Below, in pieces: positions 51,657 to 62,500 of a DNA stretch of 64,000 nucleotides (position 1 is its first letter; each line of letters begins with the position of its first letter). Position numbers and translations under genes: made by a program. The stretch lies in assembly GCA_021927905.1 (NCBI GenBank), contig BLLK01000047.1, positions 3,968,001 through 4,032,000 on the forward strand, read 5' to 3'. The notes beneath the pieces are model-generated. The model was not told where the DNA came from, ran no database searches, and was given only the letters and a program-made list of their open reading frames with translations. This DNA is from Chaetoceros tenuissimus. Taxonomy: Eukaryota; Bacillariophyta; Thalassiosirophyceae; Chaetocerotales; Chaetocerotaceae.

Positions 51657-54527
51657 CTAATAGTCCCCGTCTTCCCCATCTTCCCCATCGACACTTGAAT
51701 CACTATCGCTACAACAATCATCCTCATAATCGCTGTCCTCTTCCTCCTCATCATCATCATCACAAGGTAAGTCACTGAGAAGAAGATTGGTTTCTTCAAG
51801 CTCTTCTTCTTCTTCTTCGTTAGTGTTCTCATCTGCATCGTCATCTAACCTTTCAATTGCTTCCTCATTTGCAGCGTCGTTCTCGGCTTGAATATCCTCA
51901 GCCGATTGAGCCTGATTCCCCTGGTCATCTAGCTCAGCTTGAAGGCGCTTCTGAAGCTCCTCCTCCTCAATTTCCTCAACCTTTTGAGGATCATAGGTAA
52001 GTTTTCCCCTGTATTTTTCTTCCAATCTATTGTTCCCTTTGTCAAGAATTGTCAAGTCTAACACTTTCAACCAACGCTGGTGAACTTTCTCCAGTGTTTC
52101 ATAGGACATTGATCGCCACGCTGCTTCCACCTGGGTCCAGAGAACATCGGCATCATGGCGAAAGCCAGTCGTTAGCTTCTCTACCCAGCTCTGGATGGAG
52201 CACCAGATTCCAAGATCTAACTGGTTGTGACCAGGACTTCTTGGAGTCTGGTGGTGGAGCACAATGTTGTAATGTTCTTTCAAGAACTCACGGTAAGTTT
52301 CAATTGTATCTTTGGTCCCATGACCACCAGCATTATCAATCACTAACAAAATCTTAATTTCAATAGGCACCCAAAAGAAGTAATTGCGAATGGACATGCC
52401 GACTTCACGCATGACCTTCAGCATGAACTTGCTGTCACAGGTACAGTCCACTTCGACTTCCGTTCCTTTCGGAACAAAGATGGATAGGTCAAAATCATCA
52501 ATGGTAAGTTGCTTTTGCCTTCCTCCTCTTTCCTTCACTCTTCTTACAACTAACTCATCTTCATTTTCAATCGTCAAATCGACGGTTCCGTATTTCTTTC
52601 GGTTGAACTTTTTGTACGTGAGACAGAGCATATCTGCTTTCTCCTCGGTAAGTGCGTATCTTTGCTTGATGTTATGAAATAAATCACCAACTGACATTTT
52701 CTTGTCAAACAGGTTGCGCCAGTCGCCAGCCTTTAGTAAGTTGTTTGTTTTCGCATCGTTGACAAACTTCGTATGCTTTGAATTCTTTTTCGTCGTTCTC
52801 TTTTCGCTAACTCGCTTCAAATAAACTAACCCATTGCACCATTCGTCATGCACAGTCTCGCCATTTACTTTACCAAGTACTTGGCCAAGTTTCTTCGCAG
52901 CAAGGGCTGCAAGTCGCATCAAACCGAGTAAAGGAGGTGCAACGAAGGCCATTGCCATCACCTTCGGAACGAATCGCCGTGAACGGGTTGTCCTTTGCAC
53001 CTGCTCAAACTCTACACATTCTTCATCATCATCCTCCCAATCCTCCTTTGGTAAGTCCTTCACTTTTTTTCTTTTGCTATAAAAATAAAACCATTTCTCA
53101 TCAATGAAACAGTAGTATACTGGTTTTTCATAGGTTGCTTCTTTGATCCGTTTCTTCATGTCGATTGCCCAGCGAAGACGGCCCTTGATATGGTCAGCGG
53201 TAAGTTTAGGCTTTATCTTCATTTTTCTTGATTTGCCATTGTGTTTTAAAAACCAATCCCTAACATCATGTTTCTTGAGATTGATAGGAAACTGTATCTT
53301 TAATCTCTTCGCTTGGTCGTCATTGGCTACTAACTTTTTACTCATAATATAGCGTGTCATCACTTTTGCAATGTCTGTGAAGGTACTGTTATCGCCAATG
53401 GCGTAACAGGCATAGCGGAAAGCTTTCCGTAACGCTTTTGGTGAGTGCTTCATGATTTTTTCTGTTTTTGACATTTTCTTCTTACGAATCCGTTTCCTTC
53501 CAATTTTACCTGTATCAGAAGAGTTCCCTTGAAGGAAGTTGATTGTACCATCAATCATGAGGCGAGTTCGTTCTGGTGCTTTTGTTTGTGGAGGATCATA
53601 CCCTTTCAAGTAGTAAACATGCCGCATTGCAGCTTCGGTGATGCGGTCCCGCTCACCGTTCGATGAGTCCGTTCGGTAGCCCATCATTATTGCGGTAGAA
53701 ATTACAAGATGCCTGGTGTTATCATCTATATTGCGAGGAGTGGTAGAGGCAAGTTGTATCTCTTTCCCTTTATACATTCTTGGTTTACTTGTAAAATCTA
53801 ACTCCTGTATTTCAATAGCTGATGGATGACTTCCAAAAACAATTGATGGAGTGCATTTTGATATGTTTGTAATTGTTGGTGGCAGTGTAGCAGAATATCT
53901 TTGTGCAGTAGCAGTAGCAGTGGTATTATCAGCATTAGCATCAGCATCATTAGCATTAACAGCAGAGGTATCAGCAGCAGCGGAGGTAGCGGCGGAGGTA
54001 GCAGACGGAGGCGGTGTGATGACGCTGGATTCATTATTTGTTCGAGTACGTTTCAATCTTGAAGAAGCACGCACCGCAGTTGGCAGAGCATCAGCTTCTC
54101 TTTTCCGTAGTATACTTCTTGAATAATCAAATAAATAATTCTCATCAGCCCTAACTCTGACTTTTACAGTTTTGACCCTGCATTTCTTGCCTGTAACTTT
54201 GCCAGTTCTTGTCTCATTCTGTATTGATGCTTTGAATCCAGATGGATGGGCATTCACTAGCTTATCGAGTTCTGGTATATCTAAAGCAAAGACTCTTTCT
54301 CCATTTTGTGTGCGAGTTTTAAGTACACCAAGCTCCGTCAATAGAGCGTCGACCTGTTTTTGTGTCACTCCTCTTTCCAATTTGGCCTGTTTACTTTGCT
54401 TGAGTAGCTTTTCAAATGGCTCCTCTGTTACATCTTCCTTTGCTGGGCGTATCAGGAACGTTTTATCATCTGGAAGGAGATTGAAGAGACCTACAAGTAT
54501 TTCAAGAGCCTCTGTGGCCTCACTCAT
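51657..54527 (-). CDS. Mariner-like transposase, DD39D, 956 aa
   Basis: Cut-and-paste DDE transposase. Catalytic acidic residues: Asp476 in CFIDEKWFY, Asp731 in LVIDNAGGHG and Asp771 in HNQLDLGIWCSIQS. Exactly 39 residues separate the second and third, the hallmark of plant-type mariner-like elements, and DLG..CSIQS is their typical third-Asp context. The protein is much longer than usual. An N-terminal domain of about 300 residues includes an Ala/Thr/Asn-rich low-complexity stretch. The first and second Asp are 255 residues apart, implying a large insertion. The C-terminus is an extremely acidic tail (Asp/Glu runs, residues about 870-956). Basic KRIRKKK (about 345) may be a nuclear signal. 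Confidence 0.92.
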   Translation of the reverse strand: MSEATEALEILVGLFNLLPDDKTFLIRPAKEDVTEEPFEKLLKQSKQAKLERGVTQKQVDALLTELGVLKTRTQNGERVFALDIPELDKLVNAHPSGFKASIQNETRTGKVTGKKCRVKTVKVRVRADENYLFDYSRSILRKREADALPTAVRASSRLKRTRTNNESSVITPPPSATSAATSAAADTSAVNANDADANADNTTATATAQRYSATLPPTITNISKCTPSIVFGSHPSAIEIQELDFTSKPRMYKGKEIQLASTTPRNIDDNTRHLVISTAIMMGYRTDSSNGERDRITEAAMRHVYYLKGYDPPQTKAPERTRLMIDGTINFLQGNSSDTGKIGRKRIRKKKMSKTEKIMKHSPKALRKAFRYACYAIGDNSTFTDIAKVMTRYIMSKKLVANDDQAKRLKIQFPINLKKHDVRDWFLKHNGKSRKMKIKPKLTADHIKGRLRWAIDMKKRIKEATYEKPVYYCFIDEKWFYFYSKRKKVKDLPKEDWEDDDEECVEFEQVQRTTRSRRFVPKVMAMAFVAPPLLGLMRLAALAAKKLGQVLGKVNGETVHDEWCNGLVYLKRVSEKRTTKKNSKHTKFVNDAKTNNLLKAGDWRNLFDKKMSVGDLFHNIKQRYALTEEKADMLCLTYKKFNRKKYGTVDLTIENEDELVVRRVKERGGRQKQLTIDDFDLSIFVPKGTEVEVDCTCDSKFMLKVMREVGMSIRNYFFWVPIEIKILLVIDNAGGHGTKDTIETYREFLKEHYNIVLHHQTPRSPGHNQLDLGIWCSIQSWVEKLTTGFRHDADVLWTQVEAAWRSMSYETLEKVHQRWLKVLDLTILDKGNNRLEEKYRGKLTYDPQKVEEIEEEELQKRLQAELDDQGNQAQSAEDIQAENDAANEEAIERLDDDADENTNEEEEEELEETNLLLSDLPCDDDDEEEEDSDYEDDCCSDSDSSVDGEDGEDGDY

Positions 54528-54846
54528 CTTTGCTGCGGAAGGTTTAGTGACGCTGTTGTACCGGCGTGAGTCAATATCTCGAGCTACAGTGGAGATAGGT
54601 CTGTACCTCCTTCAATATTTATGTACAGAATAGCAATTAGAATCGATTTGTAATGCGAGGTACAGGGTGAAACTAACTACATAAAGAGAAAGGTAGGCAT
54701 ACATTCGACTATTAGAGGTGAATTAGGTAGGTGGAATTGTTTTGTTACGGAGTTGTCAATGGCGGAGTCCCACTTTTCGCATTTCTTCGCTCTTCCTCCC
54801 CCTCTCTTTTGCCCAAGAAATTCTCTCCCCTTCCCCTTCCTTTCTC

Positions 54847-54870
54847 AACAAGTTATCCCGACCAGAAAGG
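54847..54870 (-). repeat. Right terminal inverted repeat
   Basis: Read on the minus strand: CCTTTCTGGTCGGGATAACT then TGTT, differing from the left end at one base. Confidence 0.93.
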
Positions 54871-55792
54871 TATATATAATTTTATGGAAAATTGATGGAA
54901 GAATAAAAGAGACATGAAGATTGCTTGGCAAAAATGAAAATTCTCAATTTTTTTTTGAAAAAGTTGAAAAGATGAAGGAGGAATCAGCAAAAATAAATTA
55001 TTTTATAATATCTAAACCGATAAGTATTTACTCAAAATAGTTTTATAATATATGATTAGAGTTTTGTAATATTCAAGAGAGATAAAAGTTCGTTGCTACG
55101 ACGTATTCTTTTTCTTGTAAAAATGAAATTGAAATTTAGTAGACATGGCATAGTACTATTTTTCTACTCATGGTCATGTTCTGGCAAAGACTATGGAATA
55201 AGGAGGCACAGAATCTATGTTTTGTGTTTTTATACTCTTCTTGCTAGTACTATGGCTGGCAGTAGTAGTGACTGACATTGGACTCTTGATATTTTTTGTC
55301 CAAGCACTCACTCGAAAACTCATGAAAGGTTATTCAAACTTTGTCAAAGTCCTATTGCTTCTTGTTGTCGTCTTATAACAACCGGCATCAGCACTACGAA
55401 CAAAGAATTTCAGGTAGTCAACAATATTTCCATGGACTTCTTCGGAACATGAACCTACGTCGGTGCTGGCTGGCGGAACATAGCAGCGGATCTTCTTGCT
55501 TTGCAAATCTTATTCCTTTCATTCTTTCCTGAAAAATATTTGCTTTTTGTGCCATGGGGGATATAAAAGCACTTTATTATCATAGTGACTGGCTGGTTTT
55601 GTTGGCTTCTTCTTCCTATTTAGCTATTATTCCATGACTTGCTAGAGAAAAACATCAATGCAATAATAGGCTTTGTTGCGAACTTCATTGTTATATATCC
55701 TAAAGAAAAATGTATGTGAGTGCAATCGAACATAGAGATTAAATAGGCGGAGAGTTGAAAGTTGATTGGTGGGCCTCTTTGAATAGTGGAAA
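54871..55792. other. AT-rich spacer, nothing recognised
   Basis: About 920 bp with only short frames and long A/T runs between the mariner element and the tandem repeat. No gene or repeat I can support. Confidence 0.5.
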
Positions 55793-56815
55793 TTATTTCT
55801 GAAATCCAAATAGTATGTAGAAGCAAAAAAATGAATTCGAAAATTGGTTCTAATTGCTATCAATCAAGAGGATTCATTCATATAATGTTTAGAAAATATA
55901 AAGTTTTAATAGCTATCATATGTTTGACAATTAGAGGTGCGCCTGCATTCCACAATTCCTGCATTCCACAATTCCTGCCTTCTCAAAAGAAGATGATGTA
56001 TGAAGTATTCCACTCGTCAACTTTACAGGATATTAAATTTATGACATCTTGCTTTTATGTTTATACGACTGCAACTATAATCGACATACCTATAGACTCC
56101 GCCATTCCCATTAAGACATCAAACCATGCCTCTTTGAATTTATTTCTGAATATCCAAATAGTATGTAGAAGCAAAAAAATGAATTCGAAAATTGGTTCTA
56201 ATTGCTATCAATCAAGAGGATTCATTCATACAATGTTTAGAAAATATAAAGTTTCAATAGCTATACATATGTTTGACGATTAGAGGTGCGCCTGCATTCA
56301 ACAATTCCTGCATTCCACAATTCCTGCCTTCTCAAAAGAAGATGATGTATGAAGTATTCCACTCGTCAACTTTACAGGATATTAAATTTATGACATCTTG
56401 CTTTTATGTTTATACGACTGCAACTATAATCGACATACCTATAGACTCCGCCATTCCCATTAAGACATCAAACCATGCCTCTTTGAATTTATTTCTGAAT
56501 ATCCAAATAGTATGTAGAAGCAAAAAAATGAATTCGAAAATTGGTTCTAATTGCTATCAATCAAGAGGATTCATTCATACAATGTTTAGAAAATATAAAG
56601 TTTCAATAGCTATACATATGTTTGACGATTAGAGGTGCGCCTGCATTCAACAATTCCTGCATTCCACAATTCCTGCCTTCTCAAAAGAAGATGATGTATG
56701 AAGTATTCCACTCGTCAACTTTACAGGATATTAAATTTATGACATCTTGCTTTTATGTTTATACGACTGCAACTATAATCGACATACCTATAGACTAGGC
56801 CATTCCTATTAAGAC
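55793..56815 (+). repeat. 348/349-bp tandem repeat, about three copies
   Basis: The word GTATGTAGAAGCAAAAAAATG recurs at about 55813, 56161 and 56510 (spacing 348 and 349 bp). Everything between is almost identical up to about 56800. Each unit also contains a small internal duplication of CTGCATTC(C/A)ACAATTC. The unit length is not a multiple of three in every copy, so the open frames inside shift between units and are unlikely to be coding. Confidence 0.93.
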
Positions 56816-57100
56816 ATACACCCATGCTGTAAATTGCATCCAAATGTAGTAGTATTGGATACATTAGATCTTTTCACTTTCCAACAGACAAACTACTCGT
56901 AGAGCTAGATATATGCAAAGAACTTCTCTCTAGCCAAACCAAACCATTACAACTTTCAAAATCAGCTCAGCAGTCTTGTAGACTCAAATTCTGAGTCTTG
57001 TTGGCGGTTCGAGCTACTGGGGAAGGCTGCTCTGACTGCCTCCTCCGACTAGCCTTTCCTCCTCAAACACATAATTCCTAGAAAAGGCATTATTGAAACC

Positions 57101-59341
57101 ATGGTCTACATCTCGCCTCAAACGCTTGCAACCTCTGTCTTTGCATCTTCCTCTCTACTTGGAAAGAACTTTCTTTCTGTAGTGAACGCTGCATCTTCTT
57201 CTTCCGCTCTTCGTCAGCAAGAGGTGAGTAATATTGCTATTTCTTTTTGCTTGGTCATAACATATATATCTTCAAAAAAAGCAATTCTCTTCTAACATAA
57301 TGATTCTTCGACTCTATTGTAGGAATACTCTGATAAGCACAACATTCCTAATCATGGAAACATCGTCTCTCCTACAACCAACGACGATCTCCGTGTCCTT
57401 ACTGCTGTAGCTGATCTGAACTTTACTCATCATGACATTTATATCGGAGCACCTTGTTTCCATGAGATTGCATCCCTTCAAGGAGACTCTACTTCTCTTG
57501 ATTTCAGTCTTGGACGTCGTACTGTATGTAACAACAATGGCAACATGATTGTCACAGCTGGTATTCTTCTACAGACAAATGATCAAGGGGAAGAGGTCTT
57601 CAAGTATGTTGTCAAGATCTTCGGAGATGGATCTGGTGATACAGTGGATCAATCTATTGTTCATACCATTATCGAGGAAGGTGAAGGATCTATCTTTGAC
57701 AGCGATGCCTATGTTGAGATTGCATTGAGTGGTGATGGCAGTACCCTTGCTATTGCAAACACCAAGTCTGATCGTGGTCCTGAGAATTCTGCTGTTTCCG
57801 ATAGCACTGTGAAGATCTTCAAGTTCGATAATGTCAACAAAGTTTGGTCTAGTACTCTTACTGTTTACTCATGTGATGCTGGTGGAGGAGGATATTACTT
57901 TGGAGGACTACAAGTCTCCTTGAGTGATGATGGCTCAAAGCTTGTTTTGGGTCTTCCATATGTTGATGCCATTATTAATACAAGTCCTACTTCTAGTGTT
58001 GGTAACGTTCATGTTTACGATCTTGACTCAGATTCTGCTACTCTCACTTTCGACTTGGCTGAGAGTCTATATTTGGGTACAATTATCAAGGAAAGAGCAT
58101 ACATTGGAAGAAAAGTTGCCATTTCCGGAGATGGAACTTCGATCATCTTTAGTGCTCCAGGAGATAATACCGTGTACTGGTCAGATTTTGGATCTACGCT
58201 TACATCATTCTCTGACGGACAAACAAACAGTGATGTTGGTTCTAGTCTAGCCATTAGCTATGATGGTACAATCTTTGCTTATGGAACAAGAAATCATGAT
58301 GATGTTACCAACAATGCTCCTGACAAGGGCATTGTTACTGTGCAAAAGAGATCCGATGCCAATGAATGGAGCAGACTCGGAAATATCTTGATGGGAGAGC
58401 GCGGTGAAGGTGCATACGAAGGCAGCTACTATGTAGGAGATATGTTTGGATACGACCTTGCTCTGAGCGAGATCAATGCTTATGATTCTGATGGTGCTAC
58501 CAACATGATTCGTTTGTTGGTTGGTTCTCCAAAAAGCGATGCGACTGGTCATGGAGATGACCATTACTACCAAGGCCATGGTGAGCTCTATCAAATCGAC
58601 CATGTAAATGCTACTCCTGAATCTTCATGGGACCAAATTGCATACGATGTAGACGGAAAAGCAGGTGGGGAGAAATCTGGTACAAGCGTTGCCATGAGTA
58701 CTAATGGAGACACAATCATCATTGGCGCTCCAGGGTATCAAGCAGCTGGAAAGGGAGGATACTTTGAGGGCACTGTGAGAGTGTACAAACAGACTGAATA
58801 CAGTTCAGTGCCAAGTTTTGTCCCTTCGAGTGAGCCCTCTATTACCATTGAGCCGTCTTCTTCCCCAAGTTTATCGAGCGAGCCTTCATTATCACCTTCT
58901 GTATCTATGGAACCCTCTCAAATTCCAAGTTTCTCGTCTCAACCTTCAAGTGAGCCCTCTCTTTCTATTGAGCCGTCTTCTTCTCCAAGTTTGTCCAACG
59001 AACCTTCATCTTCACCTTCTGTATCTATTGCACCTTCTCAGTCTCCAAGTCTCTCGTCTCAGCCTTCGGCTCTTCCCAGTGTATCTTTGGTACCTTCCAC
59101 TCTCCCTTCCGCTACAGCGGATAAGGAATTCCAATTGATATCTACATTCGGACCATTTGGTGAAGATACTGAAAAGAAATGGTGTCTTACTGCCTCTGAA
59201 ACATCCAAACTACATGTGAGACCATGTCGTACCTATGAAAGTAGAAGTGAAGATCTTCAACTCTGGAAATTCACTGAAGCAGGTGGATTAAAGCTTGCTG
59301 GGAAGGCAATAGGAGAGTTTTGCGTGAAGTCAACCTTTTGA
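57101..59341 (+). CDS. Surface-type protein: FG-GAP-like propeller, PSxxPS linker, ricin-like lectin
   Basis: Exons 57101-57223 and 57323-59341 give 713 residues; the 99-bp intron has GTGAGT...TTGTAG ends and is phase 0. The N-terminal part has repeated beta-propeller strands of the FG-GAP/integrin-alpha type (LSDDGSKLVLGLPYVDA, ISGDGTSIIFSAPGDN, MSTNGDTIIIGAPGYQ). Next come about 100 residues of PSSEPS-type repeats, a linker typical of diatom wall and adhesion proteins. The last part looks like a ricin-type beta-trefoil (WCLTASETSKLHVRPC, LQLWKF, FCVKST). It stops at an in-frame TGA (59339-59341), after which the same frame continues with lectin-like residues. The N-terminus is weak as a signal peptide. 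Probably extracellular; the ligand is unknown. Confidence 0.7.
58799..59115 (+). repeat. PSxxPS coding repeat
   Basis: Repeated codons for EPSSSPSLS / EPS.SPSVSI-type units, six or more copies, encode the Ser/Pro linker. Confidence 0.85.
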
Positions 59342-59530
59342 CAAATTGAGCTAGGGTCTACGTGTGAAGATGAGGATGTTGCCATGACCAATTTTTCTTT
59401 TGAAGATGGGAGTATTATTCAAAGAAAGCATTCCTTCCAAAAACAGCACCTAAATTAACAACAGTCCTTCGGGAAAAGCTTTGTTTTATTAATATTACGG
59501 TTAATTCTTTTGAACACCGCTCACATACAG
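59342..59530 (+). other. Lectin-like continuation after TGA, then spacer
   Basis: In the same frame as the upstream gene, 59342-59454 encodes IELGSTCEDEDVAMTNFSFE and beyond, then a TAA. The rest is AT-rich and ends in a good acceptor (CACATACAG at 59530). I could not find a matching donor. Confidence 0.5.
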
Positions 59531-62500
59531 ATTTGATCCTGAGAGTAGATTCGAGCGAGTGCGCCTATACAGAGATGGTACCTTGAATGATGCACTTGAT
59601 AAGTGGGATATTCGTTACTACTATGAGTTTCCTTCTTCTCAACCTTCGGTTACGCTATCGGAAATGGCTCCACTCCAATTTTCTATTCTAAATGTTCACG
59701 CCTGTGCTCTTCTTTCCTCCCAAGTTCAAAGTGTAGGTTGGGGTAGAGACGGGCAACTAGGACTCAATCTAAGCATAGTGGAAGATACTAGCACTCCAGT
59801 TACAGTTGACTTTTCCTCGGTAACATCATCACCACCAAAAAAAGTTGTGACTGGACAAACCCACACTTGTACCTTGGTTGATGATACTGTCTTCTGTTAT
59901 GGTCGAAATGGGGATGGACAATTAGGCAACAGCACACCTACTCCATATATCCCTGTTCAAGTATTGCAAAACAGATCTGCTATCGCCAATGTCAAAGATA
60001 TTGAAGCTGGAAATTATCATACATGTGCCATTCTAGAAAATAAATCCTTGTATTGTTGGGGTTGGAATGCCAAGGGTCAGTTGGATTTTAATTCAAGCGG
60101 AACACTCAATGTCAAGATGCTGGCTCTCACATACAGTGCAACCTGTATTGTGCTTGAAACAAACCTCAACCAAGTTGTATGTAAAGGTTCACCACATAAT
60201 GACTAACCGTCTTGGACTACTGACCAAGTCTATCCCATGGGGCAAGAAATTATCAAAATCACATCTGGAACCTATCATGTCTGTGCTCTTCTGAAAGATA
60301 CTACTGTAAAATGCTTTGGGCACAATTCTTCAGGTCAACTTGGCAATGGATCTACTACGAATAGTTATGATGTTCCGGTAGATGTGAAAGTGAGTGTATC
60401 AGACGTTTCGCCAATATCTGGTATCTGGGACATTAATGCAGGCTGCTATTCTACCTGCCTCATGGTAAATAAAGTGCCAAAGTGCTTTGGTAGAAACACT
60501 GCATTCCAATTAGGAATAGCGAATGGTGGTGCCAACGTATTGTATGCAGATACACCAACTGTAAATCTCCCGAATGACAAAGAAGCAGTATCCGTGCACG
60601 TTGGATGCAATACCGGCCATATTGTGTACTCTGATAATACAGTCTTTTCTTTTGGAAATAATTTTGAGGGGACACTTGGAGATGGATCAACAATTTCTGG
60701 AACAAATATAATTGGTGGTCAAGATGGAGAGAATGCAGTTCAAATGTTGTTCAGCTTCCCTTCCACAAGTATCTCAGCAATCAGTGGTGATTACATAGAA
60801 TCTAGTGGATATGGAATTCATATATTTACATCATCTGGAACCTTCACTGTTAACTCAGGTACAAGAGATGTCGAGTTTATCATCATCGGAGGGGGTGGCA
60901 GTGGAGGAATTGCTACTTCGGACTGTGGAGGAGGTAAGCTGCTTTCTTAATCTTTGTGTATATTTGTCTTTGTCCAAATTATTCATTAAATGTGTTTCGC
61001 AAATATTTTTGTAGGAGGAGGAGGTGCTGGTGGCTATATATCATCAGTTGTCGGAGAATTATCAGGTGGGGGCTGTTCCCCAGTAGACAAAGTAACTGTC
61101 ACAAGTGGATCTTATCCAATAGTAGTCGGTGCTGGAGGTGCAGCTGTGGTTGGTCATGATATTGCTGGTTTAAATGGTGGGGACTCCTCTGCTTTTGGGC
61201 ACACTGCAATTGGTGGAGGTGGAGGTTCCAATCGTCACACGAGCCCTGGTAAGTTTCCTTTGCTATGAATAGGTTAAATCAACCAAAACATCTTTGCTGC
61301 ATGTACAATTGTATGGCCAAGTCTGACTCTTTTCTCATTAGGTAAGCCAAAACGGAAGGAAGAGATTATACGAAGCTTGGAATGCTCGAGTGTGGTCAAC
61401 AATCAGTAGTGATAACAATATCAAGTGTACTTATATATCGAAGTCTAGTTGTTATGAGTACATTAGGTGAGTGAGTTTCTATTCACCACAAGATCTTTCT
61501 GCAGACGAGCGGCTCACAATCGCCGATTGTCTTATCCGTGTTCATACAAGAATTAGTTGACAGACGTCATTAACCTAAATGACTTCCACACAAGTAGCAT
61601 TCTCATCTTTGGGATGGACGAGACGCCAAGGTGCCATTGGACGACGCTCTTTCTTATCTTTGTCTTCAGAGCTAGCACCAGGACCAGGCTTAGTTTTATC
61701 ATGTCCACCTCCTCCTGCAGATCTAGAAGACTTAAACTCATGCTTGCCTTGATCAGAAGTTCCAAAGCAAGGACAATGAGAAGAGTTACAAAGATGGAAG
61801 AAACTGCCACAATCCCAACAAAATTTCCCATTTGGATTTTTCTGTGTAGAAACAGAACCAAGGTTGCCTTCAGCCGACGGAATACGCTCAACGATCCAAC
61901 GTCCATGACCAACTTCTTGACAATACGTAGTTGACACCTTCTCACACAATTGCCAAATATTATAAGTTTGATAATGAGAATGGCGCTGAATCTCAAGCGG
62001 AGACTTGTGCTGTCCTACCGAGTCCTCCATTTCTAATACTTTCTGAAGAGCAAGGGAAATCTGAAAGTTAAAGTTAGGACAACAGGTGTTGTTCACTTTG
62101 TACAGAAAGGTGGACTGCACATTGTAAGGAAGGCAATAACCGCTGTCCATGATGCGAAGGTATTTGAGAACATCTTTTACCAGATCACCCACATTTTCAC
62201 CAGGATAAGAAATAAGCTTAAGTGCTTCGAAGGACTTGCGAGCTTCATCAATGTCATACGTAACCAGATTATTTGTGTGCTCTAGAGCCAGCATCAAGAG
62301 AACCTGCCCAGGCAAATAAGCAAATTGGGAGATGTCGGTATAGGCTGTCTGCAGGTCCGAGTATAACTGAGAAGAGAGATAGGACTGTACAAGCGCATGG
62401 GACAAAGCAAAATCAGAAGTCTCGAAGATATCATAGCCACGAGCACATTCATTGGAGTATCGAGCACGGAAAACATGGTCATCAGTGACACATTTGAGTG

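Larger units (their letters stand above)
51270..54870 (-). mobile_element. Complete mariner-like (DD39D) transposon
   Basis: 3601 bp bounded by inverted repeats (51270-51293 and 54847-54870) and flanked by TA on each side (51268-51269 and 54871-54872), the target-site signature of Tc1/mariner elements. One intact transposase frame fills most of it. Inverted repeats with a single mismatch and an unbroken frame indicate a recent insertion, possibly still mobile. Confidence 0.92.

Noticed and set aside
52049-54126. Plus-strand frames opposite the transposase
   Set aside because: They lie wholly within the intact 956-codon transposase and have no independent features.
55786-56632. Frames of 165 and 119 residues in the tandem repeat
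   Set aside because: The same residues recur because the DNA repeats; unit length shifts frame between copies and there is no known domain.
55793-56815. CRISPR-like array
   Set aside because: Units of about 348 bp with no short repeat/unique spacer alternation, in a eukaryotic genome.
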